Of a DNA stretch of 64,000 bases, positions 7,984 to 15,446 are shown in pieces. The notes beneath the pieces are model-generated. The model was given only the letters and a program-made list of their open reading frames with translations. It was not told the DNA's origin and searched no databases. Source of the DNA: Caloramator quimbayensis (GTDB lineage: Bacteria > Bacillota > Clostridia > Clostridiales > Caloramatoraceae); the NCBI RefSeq assembly GCF_900167605.1, contig NZ_FUYH01000013.1, positions 30,615 through 94,614 on the forward strand, in the 5' to 3' direction. How positions within the stretch are numbered: position 1 is the stretch's first letter; the number at the start of each line of letters is the position of its first letter. The position numbers were made by a program, and so were the translations under genes.

Positions 7984-8679
7984 TTATTTGTATAAATCCG
8001 CTGAAAGTTTTTTTAAAATCTCTTCATCAGCTACTTCATAGCCGCCATTATTCTTTATTATCCCTCCTTTTTCTATAAGAATATTAAAGGTTCTAATAAG
8101 GTGCCTATAACTTGTACCTAAAAGCTCAGAAATTTCCTTTAGATTTTCATTAATCTTAATAACCGACTTTCCATTACAATTTAATTTTTGACCAGTTGCA
8201 AGTATATAACTTGCCAGTCTATTTTCAAGGGGGTATAAAAGATTAATCGAACAATTATTTGAGCACTTATCAAGCTTATCCCCAAGGGAGCCGCACATAA
8301 ACCTTAAGAATTTAACATCATTTAGCAAGTATTTCCGTGCCGTCTCCATAGATATCCCAATACAGTATGTATCCTGTATCGCCTGAACATTATTAGTTGC
8401 CGGTTTTACGCTCATCATTTCCATATCCCCAATTATTCTAAAATCGTCATAAAAGCATATTAAAAGGGATTTCCCGTTGCTCATAGTTATATAAATCTTC
8501 ACTTTGCCTTCAACAAAGAAAAAAAGATAAGGTACATCTTCTCCTTCTTTACATATATACTCATTTCTTTTAAAGTAAAACAGTTCCATGAAGCATTTTA
8601 TATCGTTATCAAATATCTCATTAATTCTATGATTTAAAATATATTTTTCTAATCTTCTTTTATCATTAATTTTAATCAT
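7984..8679 (-). CDS. Crp/Fnr family transcriptional regulator
   Basis: The 231-aa protein is preceded by GGAGGG about 9 bases before the ATG. Residues about 25-130 form the cyclic-nucleotide-binding beta-roll (YICKEGEDVPYLFFFVEGKVKIYI is the typical turn). About 155-225 form the winged helix-turn-helix (ISELLGTSYRHLIRTFNILIEKGGI). The conserved Arg that binds cAMP phosphate is not evident, and Cys residues are scattered (CGS, CSNNC) rather than in an FNR iron-sulphur pattern, so the effector is unknown. It is the first gene of a probable two-gene unit with the acetyltransferase. A 16-bp palindrome 92 bp upstream is a candidate autoregulatory site. Confidence 0.85.
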   Translation of the reverse strand: MIKINDKRRLEKYILNHRINEIFDNDIKCFMELFYFKRNEYICKEGEDVPYLFFFVEGKVKIYITMSNGKSLLICFYDDFRIIGDMEMMSVKPATNNVQAIQDTYCIGISMETARKYLLNDVKFLRFMCGSLGDKLDKCSNNCSINLLYPLENRLASYILATGQKLNCNGKSVIKINENLKEISELLGTSYRHLIRTFNILIEKGGIIKNNGGYEVADEEILKKLSADLYK

Positions 8680-8770
8680 ATCACACAGCCCTCCGCTTTA
8701 CCATCTAATGTTTTCAAAATTGGTAAATATTTTACACCCCTCACCCCAAAATTATTATTTTATATTTTAA

Positions 8771-8786
8771 TATGACATATGTCATA
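8771..8786. promoter_or_regulatory. candidate operator of the Crp/Fnr-type regulator
   Basis: TATGACATATGTCATA is a perfect 16-bp palindrome in the upstream region of the Crp/Fnr-type gene. Its two-fold symmetric TGACA/TGTCA half-sites are the right size and symmetry for a Crp-family dimer. No binding data are implied. Confidence 0.5.
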
Positions 8787-8823
8787 CCTAATTTCAAGCT
8801 CTAAATGATAAATTATTAATATA

Positions 8824-8838
8824 AGAGAACTGTCCCTT
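8824..8838 (-). repeat. solitary inverted REP copy
   Basis: AGAGAACTGTCCCTT is present without a recognisable forward partner nearby. It lies between the Crp/Fnr upstream region and the terminator of the LysM-GH18 gene. Confidence 0.75.
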
Positions 8839-8904
8839 TAAATCCCTTAAAAAGCAAACTTGTTAATTTCTTTTTTAATCATAGATAACAAATACTCCCC
8901 AAAT

Positions 8905-8941
8905 AGCAATTATCCACCAGCGTCGCTGATGGATAATTGCT
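8905..8941 (-). terminator. strong hairpin directly after the LysM-GH18 stop codon
   Basis: Arms AGCAATTATCCACCAGC and GCTGATGGATAATTGCT, with one mismatch, enclose a 3-nt loop and abut the stop at 8942-8944. The trailing T-run is poor, so termination may be factor-assisted or the hairpin may protect the 3' end. Confidence 0.6.
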
Positions 8942-10222
8942 TTATAATACTTTTTTAACATCGTATAAAGACGTTAATACCAGCCAATTCTGAGGGAAAA
9001 ATCTACCTATCGTCCAGTAGCTAACTCCTCCAAGATTATACTCATCAACAAGCAAAAGTTTTGCCTCTATGCTTCTTGCATCTTCAAACCAAACCACATG
9101 CTGTTTACCCTGTGAATCATAATAATTAAAAAATGGTGCTTTTGATTTCGTATCAAACTGAATTGCAGCTCTATTTCTCCGTGCAAGCTCTACAGCGCCA
9201 GTATTTGATACAGTTTGTGCCGCTGTGTTTGGCCTGTAGGGTAATGTCCAATCATAACCATAATTAGGCATACCCATCAATATTTTTTCTGAAGGTATTT
9301 CTGTAACGGCATAATCAAGAACTCTTCTAATCTCATTAACTGGAGCAACTGCAAGAGGAGGCCCAAAGGTATATCCCCATTCATAGGTCATTAATATTAC
9401 AAAATCTACCGCTGCTCCATGGGCAGCATAATCATGTGCTTCATACAAAAGTCCCTTCTGATCCTTTGAAGTTTTTGGTGCAAGAGAAGTTAATAGTATA
9501 TATCCAAGTGGAGTTAGTCTTGCTTTAATTTTATTAATAAACTCATTATATTTTACTCTGTCATCAGGATAAATATATTCAATATCAAGATTAAGGCCGT
9601 AGTAGTTTTTAGCCTTCATCGTAGATATTATGTTATTAATTAGCTTTTCAGAAAGTGCATTATTAGTAAGAATACTGCGTGCAATGTCGCTATTAAATCC
9701 TTTCCCTTCCTCAATATTGGTTACAACCATTATAGGGGCAACCTTGTTATCCCTTGCCAATTTTATTAATTCACTATCATCTATTGTAGATAATGTTCCA
9801 TCCATCTTTATTTCATAACTAAATATGCTAAGGTAGGTAAGATAAGAGAAAGTCTTTCTTAAAACATCAGGATTTGTACTTGGGAAAGCATATCCGTTTA
9901 CATAAATGCTTCCAAGCTTTTTAGTTCTATCGGGTATAATAATGAACTGTCCCGGTTGAATCATTGATGGGTTTGTAATATTGGGGTTAGCTGAAAGTAT
10001 ATCATCAATACTTATCTTATACTGCTTTGCAATAGAATAAAGTGATTCTAACGGCATTACCTTATGAACCCTTGTACCCTCTTTTATAACAAGAGTTTGA
10101 CCTACAACAAGCTGATTAGGATTAACAAGTTCATTATCAGAAGCGATTTTTTCAGGTGAAACACGATAAAGCCTCCCAATTGTATAAAGGCTCTCACCCG
10201 GCTTTACAACATGGATTATCAA
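8942..10222 (-). CDS. spore-type LysM / GH18 glycosyl hydrolase (SleL/YaaH-like)
   Basis: About 426 aa from a TTG at 10220-10222, preceded by AAAGGTG; a GTG at 10229-10231 is an alternative but the shorter form gives the family start (IIHVVKPGESLYTIG). Two LysM repeats occupy about residues 1-100, ending NPSMIQPGQFIIIPD. They are followed by a GH18 barrel with the catalytic motif as YGLNLDIEYI (Glu acid/base), plus VILMTYEWGY and the C-terminal GGVSYWTIGRF. There is no signal peptide, as for SleL/YaaH proteins that are delivered to the spore coat and act as N-acetylglucosaminidases on cortex fragments at germination. This supports a spore-forming host. Confidence 0.88.
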   Translation of the reverse strand: MIIHVVKPGESLYTIGRLYRVSPEKIASDNELVNPNQLVVGQTLVIKEGTRVHKVMPLESLYSIAKQYKISIDDILSANPNITNPSMIQPGQFIIIPDRTKKLGSIYVNGYAFPSTNPDVLRKTFSYLTYLSIFSYEIKMDGTLSTIDDSELIKLARDNKVAPIMVVTNIEEGKGFNSDIARSILTNNALSEKLINNIISTMKAKNYYGLNLDIEYIYPDDRVKYNEFINKIKARLTPLGYILLTSLAPKTSKDQKGLLYEAHDYAAHGAAVDFVILMTYEWGYTFGPPLAVAPVNEIRRVLDYAVTEIPSEKILMGMPNYGYDWTLPYRPNTAAQTVSNTGAVELARRNRAAIQFDTKSKAPFFNYYDSQGKQHVVWFEDARSIEAKLLLVDEYNLGGVSYWTIGRFFPQNWLVLTSLYDVKKVL

Positions 10223-10294
10223 AAACACCACACCTTTAAAAATACTCTATTCCAATATATGCAAAAAATTGAAAATAGAACACTATAAATAATC

Positions 10295-11092
10295 TTAAGA
10301 TATTAAAATCCCAATCAGAAAAGTAACTAAATTAGATAAAACAGTATAAAAAGCTAATACTTTCTTGTTTAAAGGCTTAGTATATGCTCTGTAAAGAAAA
10401 TATTCAATAAATACAATAGCTAACTCCTCAATATAAAATACAACATAGGATGCCTTAAAGGAATAAAGTTTAAATGCAGCAAGAATAGATGCTTGAAGCA
10501 GCAGTTGAGTAAAGATATTTACATAAACAACGACTTTTTTAGGTTTTATTTTAAATGGAATAGATATTAAAAGCTCTATAATTACAGTAAAAATAATAAG
10601 AAATATAAAATATTTAAAATCATAAGTTCTAAAGGGAGATGATATTTTTATAACCTTCCCTGTACTCATATCGAATATAACTTCTGCTCTAAACTGATGA
10701 GGGGTAATTTCATTGCTTACAACAATCTCCCCCTTTTCATTCTCAGTAATAATCTTGAAGGTTTCGGGCACACCATGATAAGTAAAGTAATGAACCATCA
10801 TATTCTTTTCCTTATCATACTTACCATGCAAATCTCCAAATAACAGCCAATTTCTTATATGAGCCGCAATCCACCCATCTTTATTATATTTATAAAGATT
10901 AAGATTTTTTAACTCAGGACTATATTTTCTGTCATTAAAATCATCAAATTTAATAGCATAGTTTTTTTCATTTACTAAAAGGTCAAGATAATAAGATTGT
11001 GAGTTAAAGTTTTTTACATATACAGTTATAGAAGGTTTAGGCCCCATATCCGCCTTTGCACCGTTTGAGAAAATAATCATAAATAAAAACAC
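10295..11092 (-). CDS. exported membrane protein of unknown function (start region frameshifted)
   Basis: The open frame from GTG at 11090-11092 gives 265 aa. It begins inside a signal-peptide core ending SNGAKA before DMGPKPSITVYVKN, continues as a soluble outer domain to about residue 155, and ends with four to five membrane helices. The GTG has no ribosome binding site. An ATG at 11128-11130 with a perfect AGGAGGAG upstream is one base out of frame. Adding one G to the four Gs after it would join it as MGVRLNFKKIFLIV, restoring a complete signal peptide. The gene therefore carries a one-base deletion, a sequencing error, or a slippery phase-variable start. The 'ADMGPKPS' family occurs in Clostridia without assigned function. 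Confidence 0.65.
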   Translation of the reverse strand: MFLFMIIFSNGAKADMGPKPSITVYVKNFNSQSYYLDLLVNEKNYAIKFDDFNDRKYSPELKNLNLYKYNKDGWIAAHIRNWLLFGDLHGKYDKEKNMMVHYFTYHGVPETFKIITENEKGEIVVSNEITPHQFRAEVIFDMSTGKVIKISSPFRTYDFKYFIFLIIFTVIIELLISIPFKIKPKKVVVYVNIFTQLLLQASILAAFKLYSFKASYVVFYIEELAIVFIEYFLYRAYTKPLNKKVLAFYTVLSNLVTFLIGILIS

Positions 11093-11152
11093 TATTAAAA
11101 AAATCTTTTTAAAATTTAATCTTACCCCATCTATTCTCCTCCTAACTTTTTT

Positions 11153-11450
11153 AAGGGACAGTTCATTTTTTTCTCTAATAAAAAATATTTAAGGGACAGC
11201 CGCCAATTTCACAAGTATCTCCATTAAAGATTAAAACAAAATATGTAGTCTGTTGTGTAAATTTTTCCTTAAAACATGGTAAGTTATCATTATTTTGGTA
11301 AATCAAATGTGCTTACAGAGTAGCTTTTTTTATTAATAATACTTGCTAATTTATTTTCATATATTTTAAAACCGCTTTAATAAAAAAACATATTAAACTT
11401 AAATATCTATTTCATATCAAATCGTAAAAATAAAAGAACTGTCCCTTTTT
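11153..11450. repeat. REPIN / long REP-bounded element, copy 2
   Basis: The left boundary is AAGGGACAGTTCATTTTTT (11152-11170), followed by a second-type repeat AAGGGACAGCCGCCAATTTC (11191-11210). The right boundary is the inverted AGAACTGTCCCTTTT (11435-11449), ending 2 bp before the stop of the SDR gene. The interior resembles that of the element at 2641-2830. No coding sequence is seen from 11131 to 11451. Confidence 0.75.
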
Positions 11451-11451
11451 A

Positions 11452-12213
11452 TCAATTCCCCTCTAACCAATTTTTAAATTTTTTGTACTGTACCTTTTGA
11501 TATAGTGTACTTATAAAAGGAAATACTCTACTTAAAGCATTTATTATTACAAAAACTTTAGATGGATATACACACTTTTTATTTTTTTCTATTCCTTTAA
11601 TTACACATTTTGCAACATACTCTGGAGATTGTGCTGGAAACGGAACTGGGGCTGTTTTTTTTGATGTATTAAAAAAATTCGTCCTTGTTGCTATAGGATA
11701 TACTACGATTAAATTAAACTTTCCCATTTCAAATCTAAATGACTGGTGAAAAAAATCAATTGCAGCTTTAGTAGAGCAGTAAAGAGCATACCCTGGAAGA
11801 GGCATCTTTGCCATTGCTGATGCTGTAATTACAAAAGTAAAATCCTTCCCATCATAAATTTTATTCATCCTTTCAAGGCAATAAATAGGAGCAAATACAT
11901 TTGTTTTATATATTTTCTCTATATGCTCATAATCCTCATCATCTATCTTTTCAAAGTATGCAAATCCTGCATTAGATATAAAAACATCTATTTTTTCAAA
12001 ATAATTTAAAGCGAAATCAAAAAGCTTGTCCAAATCTTCCTTATTCGCCACATCACATTTAAACGGATAAACATTTTTATTAATTGGTATTTTTTCAATA
12101 TTTCTTGAAACAGCTATTACTTTGCATCCCTTTTCTATTAGTTTATATAATATCTCAAGTCCAATCCCAGAGGATGCCCCTGTGAGTATGACATTTTTGC
12201 CATTTAAGTTCAT
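11452..12213 (-). CDS. short-chain dehydrogenase/reductase (SDR)
   Basis: This 253-aa classical SDR has TGASSGIG at residues about 11-18 (NAD(P) binding), ISNAGFAYF (NAG), the catalytic Ser near ITASAMAKM and YCSTKAA (Tyr-x-x-x-Lys). A C-terminal hydrophobic stretch (VFVIINALSRVFPFISTLY) suggests membrane association, as in DltE- or YqjQ-like SDRs. Its ATG overlaps the stop of the acetoacetate-decarboxylase-like gene as ATGA, and the ribosome binding site GGAGGTGA lies inside that gene, so the two are translationally coupled and probably act on related substrates. The substrate is unknown. Confidence 0.88.
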   Translation of the reverse strand: MNLNGKNVILTGASSGIGLEILYKLIEKGCKVIAVSRNIEKIPINKNVYPFKCDVANKEDLDKLFDFALNYFEKIDVFISNAGFAYFEKIDDEDYEHIEKIYKTNVFAPIYCLERMNKIYDGKDFTFVITASAMAKMPLPGYALYCSTKAAIDFFHQSFRFEMGKFNLIVVYPIATRTNFFNTSKKTAPVPFPAQSPEYVAKCVIKGIEKNKKCVYPSKVFVIINALSRVFPFISTLYQKVQYKKFKNWLEGN

Positions 12214-12854
12214 TTATTAATCACCTCCACTTTTGACTTTGGAAATACGATATTAAAATTGCTAACCCTTATAACAGCTAATGGCTTAAAAAATTGTATA
12301 TTAGGAAAATATTTTTCATTTATACTAATTTCTTTTATCTTAGAAAAGTTACCAATGCCATGCCCATAAAAATTTGTATAAAATAATTTATTATCGTATT
12401 TTTGTAATAGAGGAAAGGGCATTAATTTAGTATTAACAGGAAACTTTAGTTTATTATTTTTAAACATTATTTTTATAATTTCCTCTCCATCCTTTGAAAA
12501 CAAAAATTCTTCAATATCTTTTTCTTTTTCTATATGTGCGCAGCAAATCTCCTTTGGTATTCCCCAATTCCTAATTCCATTAACAACGCTATCCTCTGTG
12601 GATACATATATTTTGGAAATAGTATTTAATTTATTACCATTAAAATTAAACTTTCCTGGTATAAAAAGAAGTTCCCTATATGGCCCCACATCAGAAATTT
12701 TATAATCAACTATCATAACACATCCTATACCACCAGATGTATTATCTCTTAAAAACTCTTGAGTATATAAATTGTTTTTTATGAAATCCTTCTTAAACTT
12801 ATAAAGAATTATATAGCCATCGCCCATAAGATTCCAAGGAGCTTCCTTATACAT
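12210..12854 (-). CDS. acetoacetate decarboxylase-like protein (ADC superfamily)
   Basis: About 214 aa from the ATG at 12852-12854, which has GAGAGGGG at the right distance; an upstream ATG at 12875 lacks a ribosome binding site. The start (YKEAPWNLMGDGYI), DVGPYRELLFIPG and NWGIPKEICCAH are the conserved features of ADC-like proteins. The Lys of NWGIPKE is a conserved position. The Schiff-base Lys of true acetoacetate decarboxylase (in the EKK motif) is not obvious, so decarboxylase activity is not assured; many relatives are lyase or hydratase-like enzymes on keto acids. It forms a coupled pair with the downstream SDR. Confidence 0.75.
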   Translation of the reverse strand: MYKEAPWNLMGDGYIILYKFKKDFIKNNLYTQEFLRDNTSGGIGCVMIVDYKISDVGPYRELLFIPGKFNFNGNKLNTISKIYVSTEDSVVNGIRNWGIPKEICCAHIEKEKDIEEFLFSKDGEEIIKIMFKNNKLKFPVNTKLMPFPLLQKYDNKLFYTNFYGHGIGNFSKIKEISINEKYFPNIQFFKPLAVIRVSNFNIVFPKSKVEVINK

Positions 12855-12921
12855 AAAAATTCCCCTCTCATTCAATTTCTTATACTATTCAGTTTAATTA
12901 TACCATATTTTCTAAAAATAA

Positions 12922-13066
12922 ACGGGGACAGTTCATTTTTTATTATTGTAATTAATCTCGCTTAAAGTTAAAATTTATCAAATATATAAATAAACAGAAT
13001 AATCATAAAACTAATTACTTAATTCGAATTTTTTTATAGTGTATAAAAAAGAGAACCGTCCCCTTT
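12922..13066. repeat. REPIN between ADC-like and DUF3298 genes
   Basis: The forward copy ACGGGGACAGTTCATTTTTT (12922-12941) and the inverted copy GAGAACCGTCCCCTTT (13051-13066) enclose about 110 bp of AT-rich spacer. It sits in the shared upstream region of two divergent genes; the rest of 12855-13178 shows no gene. Confidence 0.8.
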
Positions 13067-13178
13067 AAACCTTTTAAAGTATCTATCCGTACTCGTCCAT
13101 TTTTTAACCATTTTGTTAATCAAATTTTATATTAATATAATAAAATAATACATATATTCACTACAGGGGGGTAAAACA

Positions 13179-13913
13179 ATGAAAAAATATATCAAGAATT
13201 TCTTAATCTTAACCATTTTATTATCGTTTCTCTTTACTATCGGCTGCAGTTTTCAATCATCAAAGGCTTTAAAACCTGTAAAAATATCAGATAAGAGCAT
13301 AAAGTATTCTAATGAAAAAATGGAGGTAGATTTAAAAATACCTGTAATATCTGAGTTAAAGGATAAGAATATAGAAAAAAAATTAAACGATAAAATCGAA
13401 AAGTATATATTATCTTTTAAAGAGGAAATTGAAAAAATGGCTGAAGAAGACTATAAAGCCCACAAAGAAACTCCTGAAATCCCTTATAATCTTCACAGTG
13501 CAATATCTCAATATACCGTTAAATATAATAAAAACGGTATTTTAAGCATTCCAACAATACTTTATAGTTATACTGGTGGAGCCCACGGCATGACCTACAA
13601 AGTTTCATACAATTTTAACTTAAATGACGGCAGCGAGATTTTACTTAAGGATTTATTTAAAGAAAACATTGATTATAAGAGTTTAATAATAAACGAGATT
13701 AAAAAGCAGATGAAAGAAAACAAGGATATGATGTACTTTGACGACGCGTTTAATACAGTTTCAAAACTTGAAGATAATCACCCATTTTATATTGAAGATG
13801 ATGGAATCGTAGTATATTATGGACTTTATGAAATTGCTCCCTATGCAGCAGGTATACAAGAATTTAAAATACCCTTTACAACATTAAAGGATAAAATAAA
13901 ATTTGATTTTTAA
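13179..13913 (+). CDS. lipoprotein with DUF4163 / DUF3298 (RsiV-like) domains
   Basis: The 244-aa protein has an ATG after GGGGGG. A lipoprotein signal peptide ends in the lipobox FTIGC (Cys about residue 23). About 40-130 match the DUF4163 style (VDLKIPVISELKD, NKNGILSIPTILYSYTGGAHG) and about 140-240 the DUF3298/RsiV C-terminal domain (LNDGSEILLKDLF, PFYIEDDGIVVYY, EIAPYAAGIQEFKIP). These domains occur in the anti-sigma factor RsiV, where they bind lysozyme, and next to PdaC-type deacetylases. The protein is outside-facing and envelope-associated. There is no adjacent sigma factor, so an anti-sigma role is not supported here. Confidence 0.85.
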   Translation: MKKYIKNFLILTILLSFLFTIGCSFQSSKALKPVKISDKSIKYSNEKMEVDLKIPVISELKDKNIEKKLNDKIEKYILSFKEEIEKMAEEDYKAHKETPEIPYNLHSAISQYTVKYNKNGILSIPTILYSYTGGAHGMTYKVSYNFNLNDGSEILLKDLFKENIDYKSLIINEIKKQMKENKDMMYFDDAFNTVSKLEDNHPFYIEDDGIVVYYGLYEIAPYAAGIQEFKIPFTTLKDKIKFDF

Positions 13914-13917
13914 TTTT

Positions 13918-13952
13918 AAAGCCTTTCAGCTTTTTAAGCTAAAAGGCTTTTT
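13918..13952 (+). terminator. rho-independent terminator of the DUF3298 gene
   Basis: AAAGCCTTT-AGCTT pairs with AAGCT-AAAGGCTTTTT just after the stop at 13913. The A/T flanks make it usable on both strands. Confidence 0.8.
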
Positions 13953-13962
13953 ATAATAAATA

Positions 13963-13981
13963 AAAGAGAACTGTCCCCCAT
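13963..13981 (-). repeat. solitary inverted REP copy
   Basis: AAAGAGAACTGTCCCCCAT lies between the terminator of the DUF3298 gene and the stop of the exported coiled-coil gene. No forward partner was found. Confidence 0.75.
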
Positions 13982-13989
13982 TGCCTATG

Positions 13990-14568
13990 TTACTTTTTAG
14001 CATTTGATAATGCAGTATTTAAAATGTTTATTAGCGAATCTAAATCCTGACTTAACTGTGTAAGTCCATTCGTCCTATTGCCTTGAATAGATATAATATT
14101 TTGCAGCTCTGCTTCAATACCATCATAGTCTTTATTCTTAAAAAGTTCCTTAATTTTACTGCGGCTGTCTTTTATTAAACCCTTTGTTGATAGCAGGGTA
14201 TTCTTATGTGATTTTATTAAATCTACTTGAGACTGAATTTTAGCAATATCCTCATCCGTAAGCTGTAATTTATTGTCTTTTATTCGTTTTATGATATCCT
14301 TCACAGCAGCTTTTTTAGTCTTTATTTGTTCCCTAATTCCTTTATTGGTATCATGGTTCTTTTTTATCGTTTCCTTATAGTTCTTAAACTGATCCTTTTT
14401 TGCTTCCTTTACCTGTTTTAACTCTTGTTTTTTAATAAGGTTTTGCTGCTTTTTTAATAAAACCTCACCTATGGTTTTTGTGTTAGTCTCAGCACTTGCT
14501 TGTGCAAAGGGAACTAATACTGAAAATGCAAGTATAGCTGATAGCATCTTGATTTTTAAGTTTTTCAT
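13990..14568 (-). CDS. exported coiled-coil protein, unknown function
   Basis: The 192-aa protein has AAAGGAGTG before the ATG. The signal peptide MKNLKIKMLSAILAFSVLVP ends near QASA-ET. The mature part is almost wholly charged helix rich in Lys/Glu/Gln with heptad-like spacing (about residues 35-190) and no Cys. It is divergent from a two-component system across 164 bp that contain candidate response-regulator repeats. This arrangement resembles Spy/CpxP-like periplasmic helical proteins beside envelope-stress kinases, but sequence similarity to those is not claimed. Confidence 0.65.
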   Translation of the reverse strand: MKNLKIKMLSAILAFSVLVPFAQASAETNTKTIGEVLLKKQQNLIKKQELKQVKEAKKDQFKNYKETIKKNHDTNKGIREQIKTKKAAVKDIIKRIKDNKLQLTDEDIAKIQSQVDLIKSHKNTLLSTKGLIKDSRSKIKELFKNKDYDGIEAELQNIISIQGNRTNGLTQLSQDLDSLINILNTALSNAKK

Positions 14569-14647
14569 TTAAACACTCCTTTCTTTTTTTAATTATTATC
14601 TTTAATATAATATTATCACTTAAATTAAGGGGAATTCTCCGATAAAT

Positions 14648-14713
14648 TGTGGCAAAAATGTGGCAAATAATCTCTTAGATAAAATAAATTATATCTTTAT
14701 GATATAATTTATT
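14648..14713 (+). promoter_or_regulatory. divergent control region: direct repeat plus hairpin promoter of the two-component system
   Basis: TGTGGCAAA occurs at 14648-14656 and again at 14659-14667, a direct repeat with 11-bp period as expected for OmpR-family response regulators. Downstream, AATAAATTATATC (14683-14695) and its exact complement (14701-14713) flank a 5-nt loop and contain a TATAAT at 14703-14708. The Shine-Dalgarno AAGAGGAGG follows. Confidence 0.55.
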
Positions 14714-14732
14714 ATTAAGAGGAGGTAAAAAT

Positions 14733-15443
14733 ATGGAAAACAAACTTATTTATCTTGCTGATGATGAAATTAAAATACAGCAGCTTATTAAAATGTTTCT
14801 TGAAAAGGAAAATTATAAAGTAGAGGTTTTTTCAGATGGCGAATCGCTGCTTAAGGCATTTAATATAAAAATACCTGACATGATAATATTGGATATAATG
14901 ATGCCTTTAATAGACGGGCTATCTATATGCGCTGAAATTAGAAAAATAAGCTCTATACCTATTATAATAATATCTGCTAAGGATAGTGAATCAGATAAAA
15001 TTGCCGGGCTTATGCTTGGAAGCGATGATTATCTTACTAAGCCTTTTAGTCCTGTTGAATTGATACTTAGAATAAAAAGTATATTCCGGAGAATGGAATT
15101 TGACAAATCAGAAAGCAGTGATAAATCAATTTTAAAAGCCACTGATATTATTATTGATAAGGAAAGAAGATGCGCATATTGCAATAATCAAGACTTAAAA
15201 CTTACACCTTTGGAATTTAGTGTATTATGTTATCTTATAGATAACATCAACAAAGCTGTTTCAAGAGAAGAATTATTAAATAAAGTTTGGGGATTTGAGA
15301 GTGATATTGATACGAGAGCAACAGATGATACCATCAAACGAATAAGAAAAAAATTATCAAATGTCAATTCAAATTTAAAAATTGAAACTCTTTGGGGATA
15401 TGGTTTTAAAATATCCACTGACAATAATGATGGAAGGAGTTAA
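14733..15443 (+). CDS. OmpR/PhoB-family two-component response regulator
   Basis: The 236-aa protein has a receiver domain at residues 1-118, with acidic pocket DDE, phosphoacceptor Asp in MIILDIMMPLIDG, Ser/Thr switch IIISAKD and Lys in DDYLTKPFSP. A winged-helix trans_reg_C domain occupies about 135-232 (LTPLEFSVLCYLIDN, VSREELLNKVWG, RATDDTIKRIRKKL, ETLWGYGFKI). The kinase gene starts 4 bp after the stop, so the two form one operon. Candidate binding repeats lie upstream. Confidence 0.93.
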   Translation: MENKLIYLADDEIKIQQLIKMFLEKENYKVEVFSDGESLLKAFNIKIPDMIILDIMMPLIDGLSICAEIRKISSIPIIIISAKDSESDKIAGLMLGSDDYLTKPFSPVELILRIKSIFRRMEFDKSESSDKSILKATDIIIDKERRCAYCNNQDLKLTPLEFSVLCYLIDNINKAVSREELLNKVWGFESDIDTRATDDTIKRIRKKLSNVNSNLKIETLWGYGFKISTDNNDGRS

Positions 15444-15446
15444 TAT

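Noticed and set aside
9942..9955. REP core match (GAACTGTCCCGG) inside the LysM-GH18 gene
   Set aside because: The bases encode PGQF in a normal LysM repeat (QPGQFIIIPD), so the match is explained by the protein motif and not by an insertion.
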